Source: Dolomedes plantarius (taxonomy: Eukaryota > Arthropoda > Arachnida > Araneae > Dolomedidae). Taken from it: DNA of 64,000 bases. The notes beneath the pieces are model-generated. The model was not told the DNA's origin and did no database searches. It saw nothing but the letters and a program-made list of their open reading frames with translations. Shown in pieces: positions 24,595 through 36,099 of this stretch (position 1 is its first letter; each line of letters begins with the position of its first letter). A program made the position numbers and the translations under genes. Where the stretch lies: contig OU015498.1 of NCBI GenBank assembly GCA_907164885.2, positions 129,532,151 through 129,596,150 on the forward strand. The letters run 5' to 3'.

Positions 24595-25880
24595 TCTGAA
24601 CCATATACAAATAATTGTAATTTTACGCAATGCATAAACGCTTTGAGACAGTGTCGAATAGAAATTTATGAAACAAAAAAGAGATAAAGTAAACCATATT
24701 TTGTTTTATCTTAGATAATGTCCCTGATTCCAATTCTTTTAATTAAATTAAGACCAATTATATTAAAGTGTGGTGGTAAAGTATAAAATATTTCTTTTAA
24801 AAAACTCATTTTTCTCCGATGAAATAAATATTGTTAATATGACTTGATAAGGAAAAACAAATTCTTATATGCAAACAATAGTTTATCATCTAGGAACCAA
24901 AACAGTCCTGATAAAACTTGAGTGGTAAAAAAATATCTCCATCAATAATAAATGTTTATTTACTGAATATAATTTCAAAATTTTTTTTCTCTAAGTGATT
25001 TATTAGAAAACATTTATGTTTGTTTGCTTAAAGATAAATAGGAAGTCTTACTTGTAGTCTTGAAATCATTTTTAATAAACGTTTTTAAGTTTTTTAATTA
25101 TGTGAAATAAATTATTGCAATCATTTTTGTGTCTCACTTAACGATTTGTATTTGGTCATTAAAAATAAATTGATACTGCGGAACGCACCTGTTTAATTAT
25201 GATAAATTTATTTGATAATTTTTCATTTAATTCTTAACATTAGGATCCAGAAAGAATAATAAATAATTTTAAAATTGTAATGTTTTGGATATCATCAATA
25301 AAAACATTAGAATAATATTTGAAATTATTATGAAATATTGTTAGTAGTTTATAAAAAAAAATATTTCTCCTTTATGCAAATGTGGTCGATGGTTAAAATA
25401 GATTTATTGTAATATGGAGTTATTGGTTTTAAAGAAGAACTTGTTTAAAAAATTGATCAAATAGGAATGTCCAGGAAATTATAGTAATGTGTGTTTAAAT
25501 ATCAGTTTTGTTAAATTTCTTCGTATCTCTCCTTCTGCGCTAAATATGCATTACTTAAGTAGTTTTTCAAAATTACACATGTTATCAATTATGTGAACAC
25601 TTCTCATTATCGCGTATCAAATCTAGTCATCATGCAATATTCTAAACACTTTTGGATTTAGTTATTCGTAATCAACAAATCGTGATCCATCGAGCACAAA
25701 ATATTATCTTTATGTTGTGTCCCCTTGTTTTCTTCTGTTTTAAATACGAACAAAAGTTTCACTGAATATATATATATATATATATATGGAATTCTTTAAG
25801 GCGGTCCGTAATGGTTCCGAAAAAAAGTGATCGTTTTCAGGGGTGGCCGACTGTAATGCCACTGTATATACATATACATA
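24595..25880. other. AT-rich spacer with a short (TA)n at 25766-25787
   Basis: No gene, transposon end or splice-bounded frame was seen. Confidence 0.5.
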
Positions 25881-26554
25881 CACACACTGCTGGCCATTAA
25901 AACTGCAACACCAGGAAGGAAAGCAAATAACAAAACTTTACTTATTGTACGTATACAGCATAGTAGGAAGAAAACAATTAAATTTGAAGGCAGTTTGGGG
26001 TATACAGGGTCCGAAATTAGCACACACGGCTGCCGCCTCTGGCATCTAAAATGGCTCTAACCCAGTTAGGCATTAAGTCGAACTGAAGCCGGCCTGACAA
26101 CATGTCTGTCCTCTCGGGTGGCGTGAGGTCGTTGAGATCCTGCATGGCGTTCAGTATTACCCTCCTGAACCCATCGATCTCATATTGGCATGACAGTCGT
26201 TGGATTCCGACCAAAACTATAAGCAATATCGCGGAACAATAAACCGCACTCTCGATAGGCCACGATCCTGCCGCTATCGAATTCCGACAAGTGCTGGTAG
26301 CCATTTCTCCTTCTTATACAAGGTGTAGCACGGTCTTCTCACAAACAAACAACATTCAAATGCGATTTCCGAATGAGATTCCCGATGCGTAACTTTCCTT
26401 TTAATATGGAGTTTGAGATGCCGTTTGTCTCTCCGTCGTTGATTACGCTTAAATGCTAATTATTTGCCAATCCCCGCATCTTCTTCCTTTCATGCGAATT
26501 TGACGTTTGTAACATCCCTCCTTCATGGTGTTGCAATTTTAATAGCCAGCAATG
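25881..26554 (-). mobile_element. Tc1-derived MITE
   Basis: Inverted ends CACTGCTGGCCATTAAAA.TGCAACACCA / matching right end, bracketed by TA. The minus strand keeps two pieces of a Tc1-like transposase. One is an N-terminal helix-turn-helix (RIVAYRECGLLFRDIAYSFG, GRNPTTVM), in a different frame from the 95-codon ORF. The other is a C-terminus ending MPNWVRAILDARGGS. Everything between, including the catalytic triad, is deleted. At 674 bp it is a clear deletion derivative, mobilisable only in trans. Confidence 0.88.
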
Positions 26555-26785
26555 TATATAACAATGACAACAAATCTCATTATCTGGTATGAAAGCTAGT
26601 CGTAGGGCATATTCTAAACCTTTGGGGTGTACGTATGCATAACCAACAAATATTTACCCATCGGAAGAACAAGCAATTAATTTCGATTTAAAAAAATTAG
26701 AGAAAAAACTAATTTATTCAGTGGGATCATTTGTATTACTTATTTTGAATGGTTCTTTGGCAAAATTCATTGCATGTTTCGTTTC

Positions 26786-26850
26786 AGGAGTAGTTGATCG
26801 CGTCTGTTCAGACAACAGGAAGTGTGGGATTCGACTCCCGAGTTATCCAA
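26786..26850 (+). other. tRNA-like sequence, degenerate
   Basis: GAGTAGTTGATCGCG resembles a D-arm/box A and GGGATTCGACTCCC a T-arm/box B, with a stem-loop between them. The anticodon loop lacks the usual U33 and the acceptor stem does not close, so this is at best a tRNA pseudogene or SINE head. The neighbouring DNA shows no SINE body. Confidence 0.25.
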
Positions 26851-27314
26851 TTGTTTCGTGTAAAATATATGAATAAGAATGATTTCAGTCTTTAATATTT
26901 AATTTTATAACGGGTTCCTTTATTCTGAAACTTGATGCAGAGAAATGCATTTTATAATATTAAAAGCAAAAATTTTAGCGTTATTAATGGCAATTTCTGA
27001 TACACAAGACCAATATAAAACTATTTCTTTTCATTTCAAAGCAAATAATCCGTCACACTGGTTTACCTTTAGGATTTTATTTTATTTTTTCCGTTCGATT
27101 TGATTTAGAGAGAATTATAGTTGGAACGTTTTCATCGAAATGCATTGCCACTTAGAGTTGAAAGGCAATAAAAGTACAGTTTAGATTTTTACACCAAAAG
27201 TAACATAAAATCCCGGTTGATTTTTTTATCAAGACATTTTTTTATGTCAATATTTAATTTTTTTTATTAAATATCGACATAATGAACAATAAGTCTTATA
27301 AATCGTTATAGGTA

Positions 27315-28385
27315 AAATCTGAAATGATTTCATAAAAATGTGGCTCAGACAAAATTTAAAGCAATCAGTCAAGTATCATAATTATACAGAGAATAGGCTT
27401 GAGGCTTTAAGTTGAACTTTATTTTAATGTGTCCTAATGTACTCTGCATTCTTTTTACATTTCATAAACAAATTAATATCATACTAACCTTATCAAATAT
27501 TCGCAATTAAAAGTAAATGCTTAGAAATGCTTTTTATAATATAAAATTATTATTATTAAACAAAAAAAATTGAAATTATTTCCTAAGAATGCGATGCAGA
27601 CAAAATTTAAAATAATCAGGCAAGTGTCATAACCTACACAGAGAATGTACTGGAGGATTTGGATAGAACTTTCTTTTAAGGGGACTCACTACCCTTAAAT
27701 CTTTAAAACATTCGATTTTAAAAAAATATTTGTTAAAGCCTTATCATTTCTGAACAAAATAAAGTAAAACGCATGAAAATATTCATGCATAATCATGTTA
27801 TTTTATTGCGTCTGAACTAGAATTATTGCAATCACTGCACATTTTGTTATTTTTTTTCAGGGGTAAATTAATGCAAAAATTTAAGGAAATTTTAAGTATA
27901 TTTTGAGGAGTTTTAAAAAAATTGAAAAAATATTTTAATGTTGAATGTTTTATGTTCAATTGAATTTTGAATTATTTATTTTAAATATAAAACAGGAATT
28001 AAACATTTAAGTGTAAAATTAATTTCATAGTTCTGCGCGCAAGCCAGTATACAATAAAAATGCTTAAAATACAAGGTATATCTAAAGCATTTTTTAAAAA
28101 AATTATTTTAAATTATTTTGAGAGTTGAAAATTTGTTTATTAAAATAAATATATCAATTTATCATATACATAAAATTTGGAAAAATTGGAAGTAAATTGA
28201 AATAGTTACAAAGAGTCAAAAAGTATGAAAATATGCCTTATTTCCCCGACTTAAGAGTCGTGAGTCCCCTTAATATACCCTGGCGTAATCTGCTTTCATC
28301 AAAGTTTCTCACATTTCATATCAAAATGAATAATATGCATGCCTTATCAAATATTCGCAATTAAAAGGGAAAGTTTCATAAAATT
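27315..28385 (+). repeat. Direct repeat of about 215 bp, second copy split by an insertion
   Basis: 27315-27535 matches 27565-27679 plus 28274-28370 (CAGACAAAATTTAAA.AATCAG at one end, TTATCAAATATTCGCAATTAAAAG at the other). The uninterrupted first copy shows what the site looked like before the TTAA element inserted. Confidence 0.85.
27680..28269. mobile_element. TTAA-flanked MITE (piggyBac-like target)
   Basis: Perfect 10-bp inverted ends GGGGACTCAC are bracketed by TTAA on both sides. Without it the flanks rejoin at a single TTAA, exactly as in the intact direct-repeat copy near 27420. TTAA target choice is typical of piggyBac and a few other superfamilies. The 590-bp interior is AT-rich with no transposase. 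Confidence 0.88.
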
Positions 28386-28390
28386 CTTAC

Positions 28391-28532
28391 CAAACAATGG
28401 ATTTATTCGTTGTGTGAACCAACTCCATATAATTCTAGAATCCAGTCCGGCCCAAATCATGTCGTCCATCATCCGTGTCACTCCGATATCCAGTTTGGCT
28501 CCTCCCTTTCCGAGTAAAGTTCCGCGCTTCAT
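28391..28532 (-). CDS. Candidate first coding exon of an unknown gene
   Basis: Minus strand ATG at 28532 opens 47 codons (MKRGTLLGKGGAKLDIGVTR, then MMDDMIWAGLDSRIIWSWF and TQRINPLF) plus one base before a consensus donor GTAAGAAT. It is visibly GC-richer than its surroundings and reads like a real amino-terminal segment. An ATG in context AACATGA and an AT-rich leader precede it. The frame reads on into the intron only briefly. I do not recognise the protein. The following exon would be expected below 28.3 kb but was not found, and the direct repeat and MITE begin there. Confidence 0.45.
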
Positions 28533-29382
28533 GTTACTTAATAAAATGTATCGGAATCTGTAAAGTACTGTTTCGTTCGGATTAATTATAAGTCGTAAAG
28601 TGAGAGGCGGTTAGCAGTGAGATACGTTAAAAAATGTGAAACTAATTTATATGACTAAATACTTTAATTAATGTGGAAATACTTTAACTAATGTTGTACC
28701 GATATCTGAAATGGCATCGGTAAAAGGTAAAACTACGAGAAATTACATAATTGAAAAATATATCAGCCTTAACCTCGTTCACAGTTTGTGATTCAAACTT
28801 ATTAAAGTAATGGAGGAATGAGAGGAAAATATCAGGGCTCAAAATGAATATATGTATATAATTCATTATCCTTTCTGTAAAACAATAATTTCATGTCCTG
28901 AGAGTTTCCCTCTCAGAGTGGCTACTTTTAACATAGGCATGTTTTGATACTAATATAAAATATTAGCATGCAGGGTAATTTCAGATTAACATCCCAAGTG
29001 TATTGTTTATGTACAATACTTAGAAAATCAGAGTTTATTTTTTCAATATTTGATACAAATATATCAACAACTTTGGGAAGTAAATTTTGAAGATAATTTA
29101 GTGTACAGGTAGCCATCCTACCGCACGGCATCTTACAACACGGTTTCGCTCTAACATGATAGGATAAATTGCAGGAACCCTCGTATAACACTGCAATCTG
29201 TAACACGGTTTCGCTCTAACACGATAGAAAAATTGCGAAAATCTTTGTACAACACTGTACTTCTACAGCATTAGATAACATGACTTTTGTTTAACTCATT
29301 TAAAAACTAAGTTACCTTAAAATAATGACGGAAAGGAATAATAAACAATAGTGGCTTTACATGAAAATGTATAAACAAAATA

Positions 29383-30675
29383 CAGAAGGTCGTTCGCGCT
29401 TTATGGAGACGATTTTTATAGTTAAGTTTTACGTATAAATGCCGTATTTTTTTAAGTGATTTGCTTCTATCTGATAGGCATGGTTCTTAACAATAGCTCA
29501 AGCCCAAATTTTCCATGAAAGTAAACTTTTTCTTAGTACTTTCATGCCACTTTTAACCCATTCCTCTTGGTCTGTTTTCCAAAGTCCGTTCATTGATGTC
29601 GTTTTCCTAAGGATCGTTTTAATAAATCGAAATCGCAAAAGTCCATTGGAGAAGCGTCAGGTGATTTTACAGGTATTTCATTAAATGGGATTCACTTTAT
29701 TCCTGTTTCTGATTCTTTCTTTGCTAAATAAACGACAGTTGATTTAAACGTGTGACTAGAAGCTTCATCCATATGAAGCTCAACTTTATCATTGCCCTTT
29801 CCATATAAGGCTGGAATTTCTTCTTCAAAAAATGGTTCTACAATATTCTGCCGATAGTAGAGTGAATTAATTTTGGCTTTACTTGAGACTTTTTTGATTT
29901 TTAATTTGCCGTTGTTACAAAATCCTTCAACTATCATGAATTCCTTTGGGAACTTTTCTGTACACTGACGAAGCCATTTCGTAGGTCATTCCAGTCAGTT
30001 GAGCAATAGAAAATTGATCTTTTTTCATTACAGCTACTTAAATACACTGCCTCATCGAGTGTTACCACAAATTTCCATATTTCAGCAGCTAGGTGTTTTT
30101 CATATAATTTTCTACAATTTGTTTTTCTTTCAGCAATATGTTTTGGCAAAAGCAGAGGAACTTTAGGTTTAAACATCTTTTTTTACTTCAAATCTTTATG
30201 AATGATTTTACTTGCAATGCCAGAAGACATTCCTAGTTTCGATACAATGGACCTTTGAGTCGGCGGATTTTCTTTTAGGATCAGAGACTTGACTTTCTTA
30301 ATATTTACCTGCGTTCCAACAGTTTAAGGATGAGGCTTCACGGTCACGTTTTCATTTTTACTTTCAGTTAAACGTTTTTTCCTTTCAAGTTTAATATATT
30401 ACAAATACCTTTATTTTAAATGCCATAACCGCGATTTTTACACCGCTTTGTAATTGATTGATACGAATATTTCTCTTCGGAAATCGCAGTTACGTAATCT
30501 TCGTGCCATCTATCGATTTTGGGAGCCATTTTCAAAATGAATCTTTTGTTTTACATTCCAATCAAAACAAAACAGTAGCAGCCGATTATTCTGACGTTGC
30601 CAAATTTTTATCTCAAAATGCAAACGACAAAAATAAATTGCAAAATCGTTTCCATAAAGTACGAACGACCTTCTG
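29383..30675 (-). mobile_element. Full-length mariner-like element (DD41D spacing), inactive
   Basis: Inverted ends CAGAAGGTCGTTCG..CTTTATGGA.ACG at both borders, flanked by TA. Its 1293 bp match a complete mariner-type element. Inside is one degenerate transposase gene on the minus strand. It sits within the pogo-like remnant at 29106-31252. Confidence 0.9.
29440..30320 (-). pseudogene. Mariner-superfamily transposase, DD41D-type, with several lesions
   Basis: From the N-terminus: a helix-turn-helix (PPTQRSIVSKLGMSSGIASK), a stop, then MFKPKVPLLLPKHIAER. Catalytic motif 1 is FVVTLDEAVYLS, motif 2 LHMDEASSHT and motif 3 VKSPDASPMDF. Counting from the Asp of MDE to the Asp of PMD gives 41 residues (one is a stop), unlike DD34D mariners and like the rosa group. 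Lesions: stop before MFKPKV (about 30177), a frameshift between the two main frames near 29935, a stop at 29692, a frameshift near 29595. All three Asp codons survive. Confidence 0.85.
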
Positions 30676-31424
30676 TATAAATTATTCATTTATAACTCTA
30701 TAAAATTACAAGAAGGACTGAGCTTAGCTGAAAATCTTGAATAATTTTTCTTGAACGCAGACCCTTCCGCTGAAAGAAGTCGAAAATTCAAAAGGGAGCT
30801 GCAAAATTGTCCATCTCCATACAGTGAAATCTACAATAACCTTGTAAGAGCAAGGAAACAAACTAAAATTACAGATTTTTTGAAGAGGGTAGAAGGTGCA
30901 AAAAAATCTAAATGAAGAAAAAGGTTCTGAAAGTGAAGGTGATATCGTTCAATCGAAAAAACGTTCCCGTTTGATTGTACTTCGCAGAGATGAGGAAGAA
31001 ATTTATTAAATTAAAGTCGCATTAAATGAAAATAATATTTTTTGTTTGTTTTCGTTTTGTGTTATACATACATTTATATGTTTAACAAAAATTAATTTTC
31101 TTATAAGGAATTTTTAAAAAATGTATGTTCTTAATAAGTTTACCGAACGTAACCCCCCTTTTCTGTACTGGCTCTGGGTCTCATATAACACGGTTTCACA
31201 CAACACGGCATTTTCTAGGAAATGATCTACCTTGTTATAAGAGGGTTACCTGTATAAAACCATCGGAAGGACAAAGATAGTGTGTAAGTCAGAAAAGCAT
31301 TTTATCATCAAATAAAACATTTATCTTTTTTGTGATGTTCTGCCTATAGGTGATTTCTTCCATCGGATCGTTTCAATGTAAAAGCTTTGTTCAATGTCAA
31401 CATCTGCTGATGCCGTTGGGGCAG

Positions 31425-31783
31425 TGTGATCCCTTCCCAGTGCACCAAAGTTCTATGTGATGAACTTAATCTGGGTGCAGGCAATGTCGGGAGTAACTAC
31501 GACTCTCCTGGAGGAGTAGTGTCCTACGAAGGAGTTGGTTGTAAGATGCACAATTCTCGGCGTCGGTTGCCCTCGCACCTACACGTGGTTCAGGCCGGTA
31601 ACTGGACATTGTCCACGTTAAGCATGGCAGTAGTTAGTGACCTACTCAATCACCATATGGAGTTAGTACTAACGGATTACAATGACCCTAAATTATCTAC
31701 ACAATCTGCGGGACTCTTGTGTCTGCGGGAATGCACGCAACAACTTGGGTTTTTAGCCAATCTTTCCGTATGTCTACCGATGG
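31425..31783 (+). CDS. Candidate coding exon, Cys-containing extracellular-type segment
   Basis: After GGGGCAG the frame is open for 119 codons and ends at a consensus donor GGTAAGCG. The exon carries one leading base and one trailing base. The peptide has seven Cys (QCTKVLC near the start, VGC, LLCLREC, VCLP at the end) and potential N-glycosylation sites NWT and NLS, so a secreted or extracellular domain is plausible. Base composition is well above the AT-rich surroundings. I do not recognise the family. The acceptor's pyrimidine tract is weak. No neighbouring exon was linked with confidence; 37687-37818 on the same strand is a possible later one. Confidence 0.55.
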
Positions 31784-32189
31784 GTAAGCGTAATTTTTTT
31801 TTACCTATATATGTGTTGAACCATCAGCTCTATTAGTGTATTTTTTTCGCTTTTGTAAAACGTAGGAAAAGCTTCCAAATAATGTGATTTATAAAAAGTT
31901 TATTTGTGAAATTTTAAAGAACAGATATGGCTTTTCTTAGGTATTTTTCCTTTAGAGAAAATATCTTTAGAAGATTTCCGCATAATTAGAAATACTCAGG
32001 GCAGTTTAATGACCATAGATCAATGAAACAACAGAAAATGTCAAAGAGACGCCTTTAAGATATTTTCTTTTAATACATGACATGAAAATCTCAGTTCCGA
32101 AATAAATAGAATTAAAATACATATGTGAACCAGGGCACGTATGGACAGCATAAAAATTTGGTATCATCATAGAAACTTATGATGTCGTG

Positions 32190-32541
32190 ATGCATTGTAG
32201 CGTATGCCGCCTGACCGGAGCATTCCAGACCAAATTCATTTATGGCTGCAGGCTGAAGATACGAATTTTGTTTTAAATGGCATAACAAGGGTCGGAGTCC
32301 TATTTAGCCAGGTGCCACCGCAATTTTGACCCAGCACCCCCAAGAGCGACATCTGGGGCGGGGGGGGGGGGTCTTACCTTCTCCCATCCACTGATCTCAT
32401 AGAAGAACTTTCCGGTCTAGGGATTTAACGTGGTCATAGCCTGTCTTGATACAAAGGTAATTAATGCCGTTCGTCGGGACTCGAACTGAGTAACCCCAGT
32501 CCGTAACCCAACGCACTAGCACTAGGCTACCACGGGCCCGT
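32190..32541 (-). mobile_element. tRNA-derived SINE, third and distinct copy
   Basis: Minus strand head: GTGGTAGCCTAGTGC (box A-like) and AGTTCGAGTCCCG (box B, near-perfect). The body differs from the SINEs at 21.5 and 60.4 kb, although the phrase about GGGTCGGAGTCCTA...TTTAGCCAGGTGCC echoes theirs. It contains a G12 run. The tail and target duplication are unclear. Confidence 0.6.
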
Positions 32542-32588
32542 AGAAATTTATGGTCATTAGATTATAAAACTTCTATACCACGTTTTAA

Positions 32589-33252
32589 GGGGACAAGAGA
32601 TCTTCAAACTCGAATTTTTAAATTTAAAATTTTTTTAACTTTATACACAAGATGAGAATAATTAATTTCTTTTTTACTACATTGAAAACCCTTAGAATTC
32701 AAAATAACTAATTTTTTGCAAAATAATGACTGTTTTACAATTTTTTTTTTCAAAAATGCTAAAGTTTTTCAAAATGCTCTATGCGCATTCTATATTAATT
32801 AAAGTTTTCAAATTTTTTATTGTAAGTTTACCATATGTATATACTTGTAAATATAAATGTGCATTTAATTTTTTTTTTGTCGAAATATAAACTCTAAAAT
32901 TTTTTTTTCTAATCTGCCTGTTATTTTTTTGTTTTTACTTTATTTTATGCTCTATAAATTTGAATAATATGTGGGATTTCAAAGAATTATGCTCAGTTTT
33001 GTGACAAATACTTCAATTAACAATTCTGAGAAATTTGGAAGATATCAGGAGAAAAATGAATATGTCTTTTGAAAAATTCTAGAATTTTTGAAGAATTTTT
33101 TTATAAACAGGTCTAATTCTTCCACAAAATACTTATTTGTGAATTCTATGTATCTTCAATGTAGTAGAAAATGATATTAATTATACTTATGTGGCATATA
33201 GTGTAAAATATTAAAAATTAAAGAAGAACGAGATTAAAGGTCGCTTATTCCC
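32589..33252. mobile_element. Second TTAA-flanked MITE, more decayed
   Basis: TTAA brackets a 664-bp segment whose ends GGGGACAAGAGATC and (inverted) GGGAATAAGCGACC match at 10 of 14 positions and resemble the ends of the element at 27680. The interior is very AT-rich with no transposase. Confidence 0.5.
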
Positions 33253-34195
33253 TTAAAACAAAATAAAAACGAATAACGGAGTTTTTTTTTTGTAAATCTT
33301 GTGTCTGGACTCCTTGATGGGGCATTTTAGTGTTGGACAACAATTAGTAGACCTATATTTACATTGTCTCCCGGATCGTATTTTCGAGGATGAAGGATTC
33401 TGGTTTAAGCCTCATGTTAAAACAAAAGAAAACATTTTGCCTTGGAAACTACTGGCAGTTTCCAGCGTGTCATTTAAGAAATCGACATATTGTCCCGTTT
33501 TATAAATTTATTTTTGCTTTTTGAACCAATATTTCTGGGAAAGCAAAGGAGGAGATAGGGATTAATCTCCATCGAGAGCAGCCAATCGCATTGTTCGAAA
33601 GGATATATACTGCCGTTCTCTGTATAGGACAACTGCCTTAATAAAACGGGTTCTTTGTTGTCGTAATGTCATAATAGAGAAACCCTAGAAGAAATGGGTT
33701 TCTTATCACCGGCGAAACGTAAATGAAACAATGTTCTGGAAAGGAAATATTGATTTTTTTTTCAGGAAACAATCATGGGAGCATTTCTTTCAAAACAAAT
33801 ACAGAAGAAGCAAATGGCTAAGTAATTAAAGGCAGAATTGTTAGAATTTTCAGCTGTGAAATTCTTTTGACGATGAAACGCTTATTTAAAAGAGTATAAT
33901 TTTTCTACATACATTTAAGATTAAAGATACATCATAAATAAAATATGATACACCTAGATGCGCTAATTTATGAAGATCAAAGAGTTAACTACAGAAACAT
34001 TTCTTTATCTAAATGTAAAGTAGTATTATTAGATTCGTTCCTTATTAAAAGGACTCGTTCTCCGCGGAACTATTTATTTCAGTGCATACTAGTCTCAGTG
34101 TGATAACTTTTTGTTGAACAAGAAGTATTACAACTATATAAGTACTTTAAGAAATGTATTCTCAAACAATAAATTATCGTTTAGTCCTCTTTAAA

Positions 34196-34330
34196 AAACT
34201 CTTAAGGTTACTAACTCTAATGGTACTAACCTTATTGGTAACCCTATGTGTACTAATCATATTGGTAACCCTATGCGTACTAACTTGTGTACAAACCCTA
34301 TTGGATTCGAACTCCTCACTGGTAAGCTAT
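34196..34330 (+). other. Short in-frame tandem repeat, possible exon fragment
   Basis: About 30-bp units (TTGGTAACCCTATG.GTACTAA) repeat imperfectly. In one frame they read TNLIGNPMCTNHIGNPMR and then TNLCTNPIG, continuing openly to a C-terminal stop at 34452. An AG precedes the repeat but the acceptor is poor. It may simply be a microsatellite-like duplication. Confidence 0.25.
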
Positions 34331-34739
34331 GGAGAAAATTTGTCCAAGGATTGCTGACTTGGATTGAAAGATTTTTTTTTATTGTACTCCATAAAAGAGA
34401 AAGAAATTTTACGCATCGGTGCATTTTTAAAAAAATGCAAATAATATTTTAAAATTTAAATTATTCTGGGAAAAATCCAATACAGTGTGTTTCAAACTTT
34501 CATAAATTCTTTTGGTGGACGAAATTTATAAAATTAATAACTTGTTGCAAAGTGCAGAAAAGTTGAGGCTCTCTGAAAATACCATTTTTATTTTATTATC
34601 AGCATTAAAATAAGCTGTAATTAATAGATAAATTTTCTTTGTAGGTTAACATTCAGGTGAGCGGATCATATAGGTTTAGTACACAGCAGCCTTAACCTAA
34701 GATAAACTTTACATATTGGAGATTTCTTTTAAGTCATTT

Positions 34740-35110
34740 TAGAGGGTGACATTTTAGCCAGCTTTACGAACTTATCAAACTTGTCAACTTGTGTAAAGGG
34801 AGTCATCACCTTTACACAAGTTGAAAAGACAGAATTTTTGCTGTTTGTTTGAACTTCTATAATTTTTTCCCACTGTCCATTACATATGAAATTTTCAGTA
34901 TTAGTTCTCTAAACTTTATGAATTATGTTCCCTGAATTAATTTTATTACAAGTAAATAATAATTTTATTTATGAAGTAAGAAGTGAGTGTATTTACTTAA
35001 ATTTTCAAATTTATACTGATACACTGCGCACAGACTTACAACAACACTTACTAAGTTTCAATAATAACGTTTGCATTTTTGTAATGTTAAAACATAAGGT
35101 ATATTTCTGC
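34740..35110 (+). repeat. Dispersed repeat related to the MITE at 62.7 kb
   Basis: From GGGAGTCATCACC to TTTTTGTAATGTT it matches the reverse complement of 62699-63019 over about 310 bp (GAAAAGACAGAATTTTTGCTG, GAAGTAAGAAGTGAGT). At its left border is a perfect 14-bp inverted repeat AACTTGTGTAAAGG / CCTTTACACAAGTT around 34787-34824. Confidence 0.8.
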
Positions 35111-35192
35111 ACCTATTTAAATTTTAAAACACCCAAAGATATTTACTCCAGGACAATCAGATTAAAAAAACTGAAAAAAGCCCATTAAAATT

Positions 35193-35559
35193 TGTAGTGG
35201 TGAGTAGTAAGACTTGTGCGTAAATGCCAGTTGTTGCGTGAAAATACCACACACTACATTTTAAAAATTACAAACTTTTTTTATTAGGCTGAGTTATCAG
35301 AAAAAGAAAACAGTCATCCATGACAACGCTTGTGCAAATAAAATTAACAGATGAACCCACAGTACGAAAAATAAAATATAAGAAAAATACACGTGAAACT
35401 TGGTGTTACAAAGCGAGCCACTAGTAGACTGCAATTCAGCAGCAATTTCTCCTCTGCGGAATGCAAGCAGACCAAACACAAATCGCACATCGCATACGTC
35501 TCAAAGTCAAACTCAACTCTGAGGGAGTACGCGATCTCTGACGTACTCTGGTCGCAACA
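35193..35559 (-). repeat. 3' LTR of a second gypsy-type element
   Basis: Minus strand segment starting TGTTGCGACC after a G13 polypurine tract (plus-strand C run 35562-35574) and ending CACCACTACA, the TG...CA form of an LTR. It contains AATAAA near its end. It follows pol directly, as a 3' LTR should. Confidence 0.65.
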
Positions 35560-35561
35560 TA

Positions 35562-35574
35562 CCCCCCCCCCCCC
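35562..35574 (-). promoter_or_regulatory. Polypurine tract of the second gypsy-type element
   Basis: A run of 13 G on the minus strand between the pol end and the LTR start. Confidence 0.6.
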
Positions 35575-35588
35575 GAACCGTGAAGTCG

Positions 35589-36060
35589 TTAACACTGGAA
35601 AGGAACTACGGGGCCAGAGATACGACCATACCGAGTTCTGGAACCCGAAGAATCGCCGATATCTGCAGAGGTGGGTTTGTCATCGTCAGTCACTAGGAAC
35701 ACCGGCTTAAGTCTGTCAATAGAAATTGTAACATTATTACCCTTAATTTCAAGGGTAAAGGACTTGTCTGCTCGTTTCAAAACCTTGAATGGACCATCGT
35801 AGGGTTATTGAAGAGTCTTACGGACACTGTCTGCTCGAACAAAAACGTGGGAAGAACAAGCAAGCTCCGGGTGGATGAACACTCTGGGAATCGAGTGTAA
35901 TGACGTAGGAATAGGTCTCAAAGTTCGCATCTGGATCTTAAGAGTTTCCACAAAGTCGGATTGGAAAATATGACCCCCCGGAAACCTTGCCAGCACGATG
36001 GAGCGTCGGCACACTTTAACCTTGACGTCAGGAATTACCTAAACGCTACTTATCGACACT
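35589..36060 (-). pseudogene. Gypsy-type pol, C-terminal fragment
   Basis: Minus strand: a segment with PVPTS-like RPIPTSLHSIPRVFIHPEL, then HVFVRADSVRKTLQ, an in-frame TAA, PYDGPFKVLKRADKSF and VTISIDRLKPVFL. This is the region after the integrase core in Ty3/gypsy Pol, with the GPF motif, ending at a stop near 35589. The integrase core itself is missing: upstream sequence stops matching at about 36060, where another transposase fragment begins. One nonsense codon plus truncation make it inactive. Confidence 0.8.
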
Positions 36061-36099
36061 AGTGGATTGGTCGAGGTGAACCTGTTCCCTGACGGCCAC

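Larger units (their letters stand above)
29106..31252. mobile_element. Pogo/Tigger-like remnant, host of a nested mariner
   Basis: Ends CAGGTAGCCATCC (29106) and its inverted partner GAGGGTTACCTG (31252) are bracketed by TA. Near the left end there are two copies of ACACGGTTTCGCTCTAACA.GATAG, and CACGGTTTC recurs near the right end. After removing the nested element only about 850 bp remain, so it is a deletion derivative. The plus strand at 30716-30914 resembles a pogo-type C-terminus (LSLAENLE, FKRELQNCPSPY, KQTKITDFL). Confidence 0.75.

Noticed and set aside
26017..26304. 95-codon frame taken as a host protein
   Set aside because: The true family signal is in another frame of the same strand (Tc1 helix-turn-helix); this frame only catches the C-terminal remnant.
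26786..26850. Functional tRNA gene
   Set aside because: The acceptor stem does not pair and the anticodon loop lacks U33, so it is kept only as a tRNA-like sequence.
35297..35710. Several overlapping frames on both strands
   Set aside because: They cover the gypsy LTR and polypurine tract; only the pol tail is a real relic.
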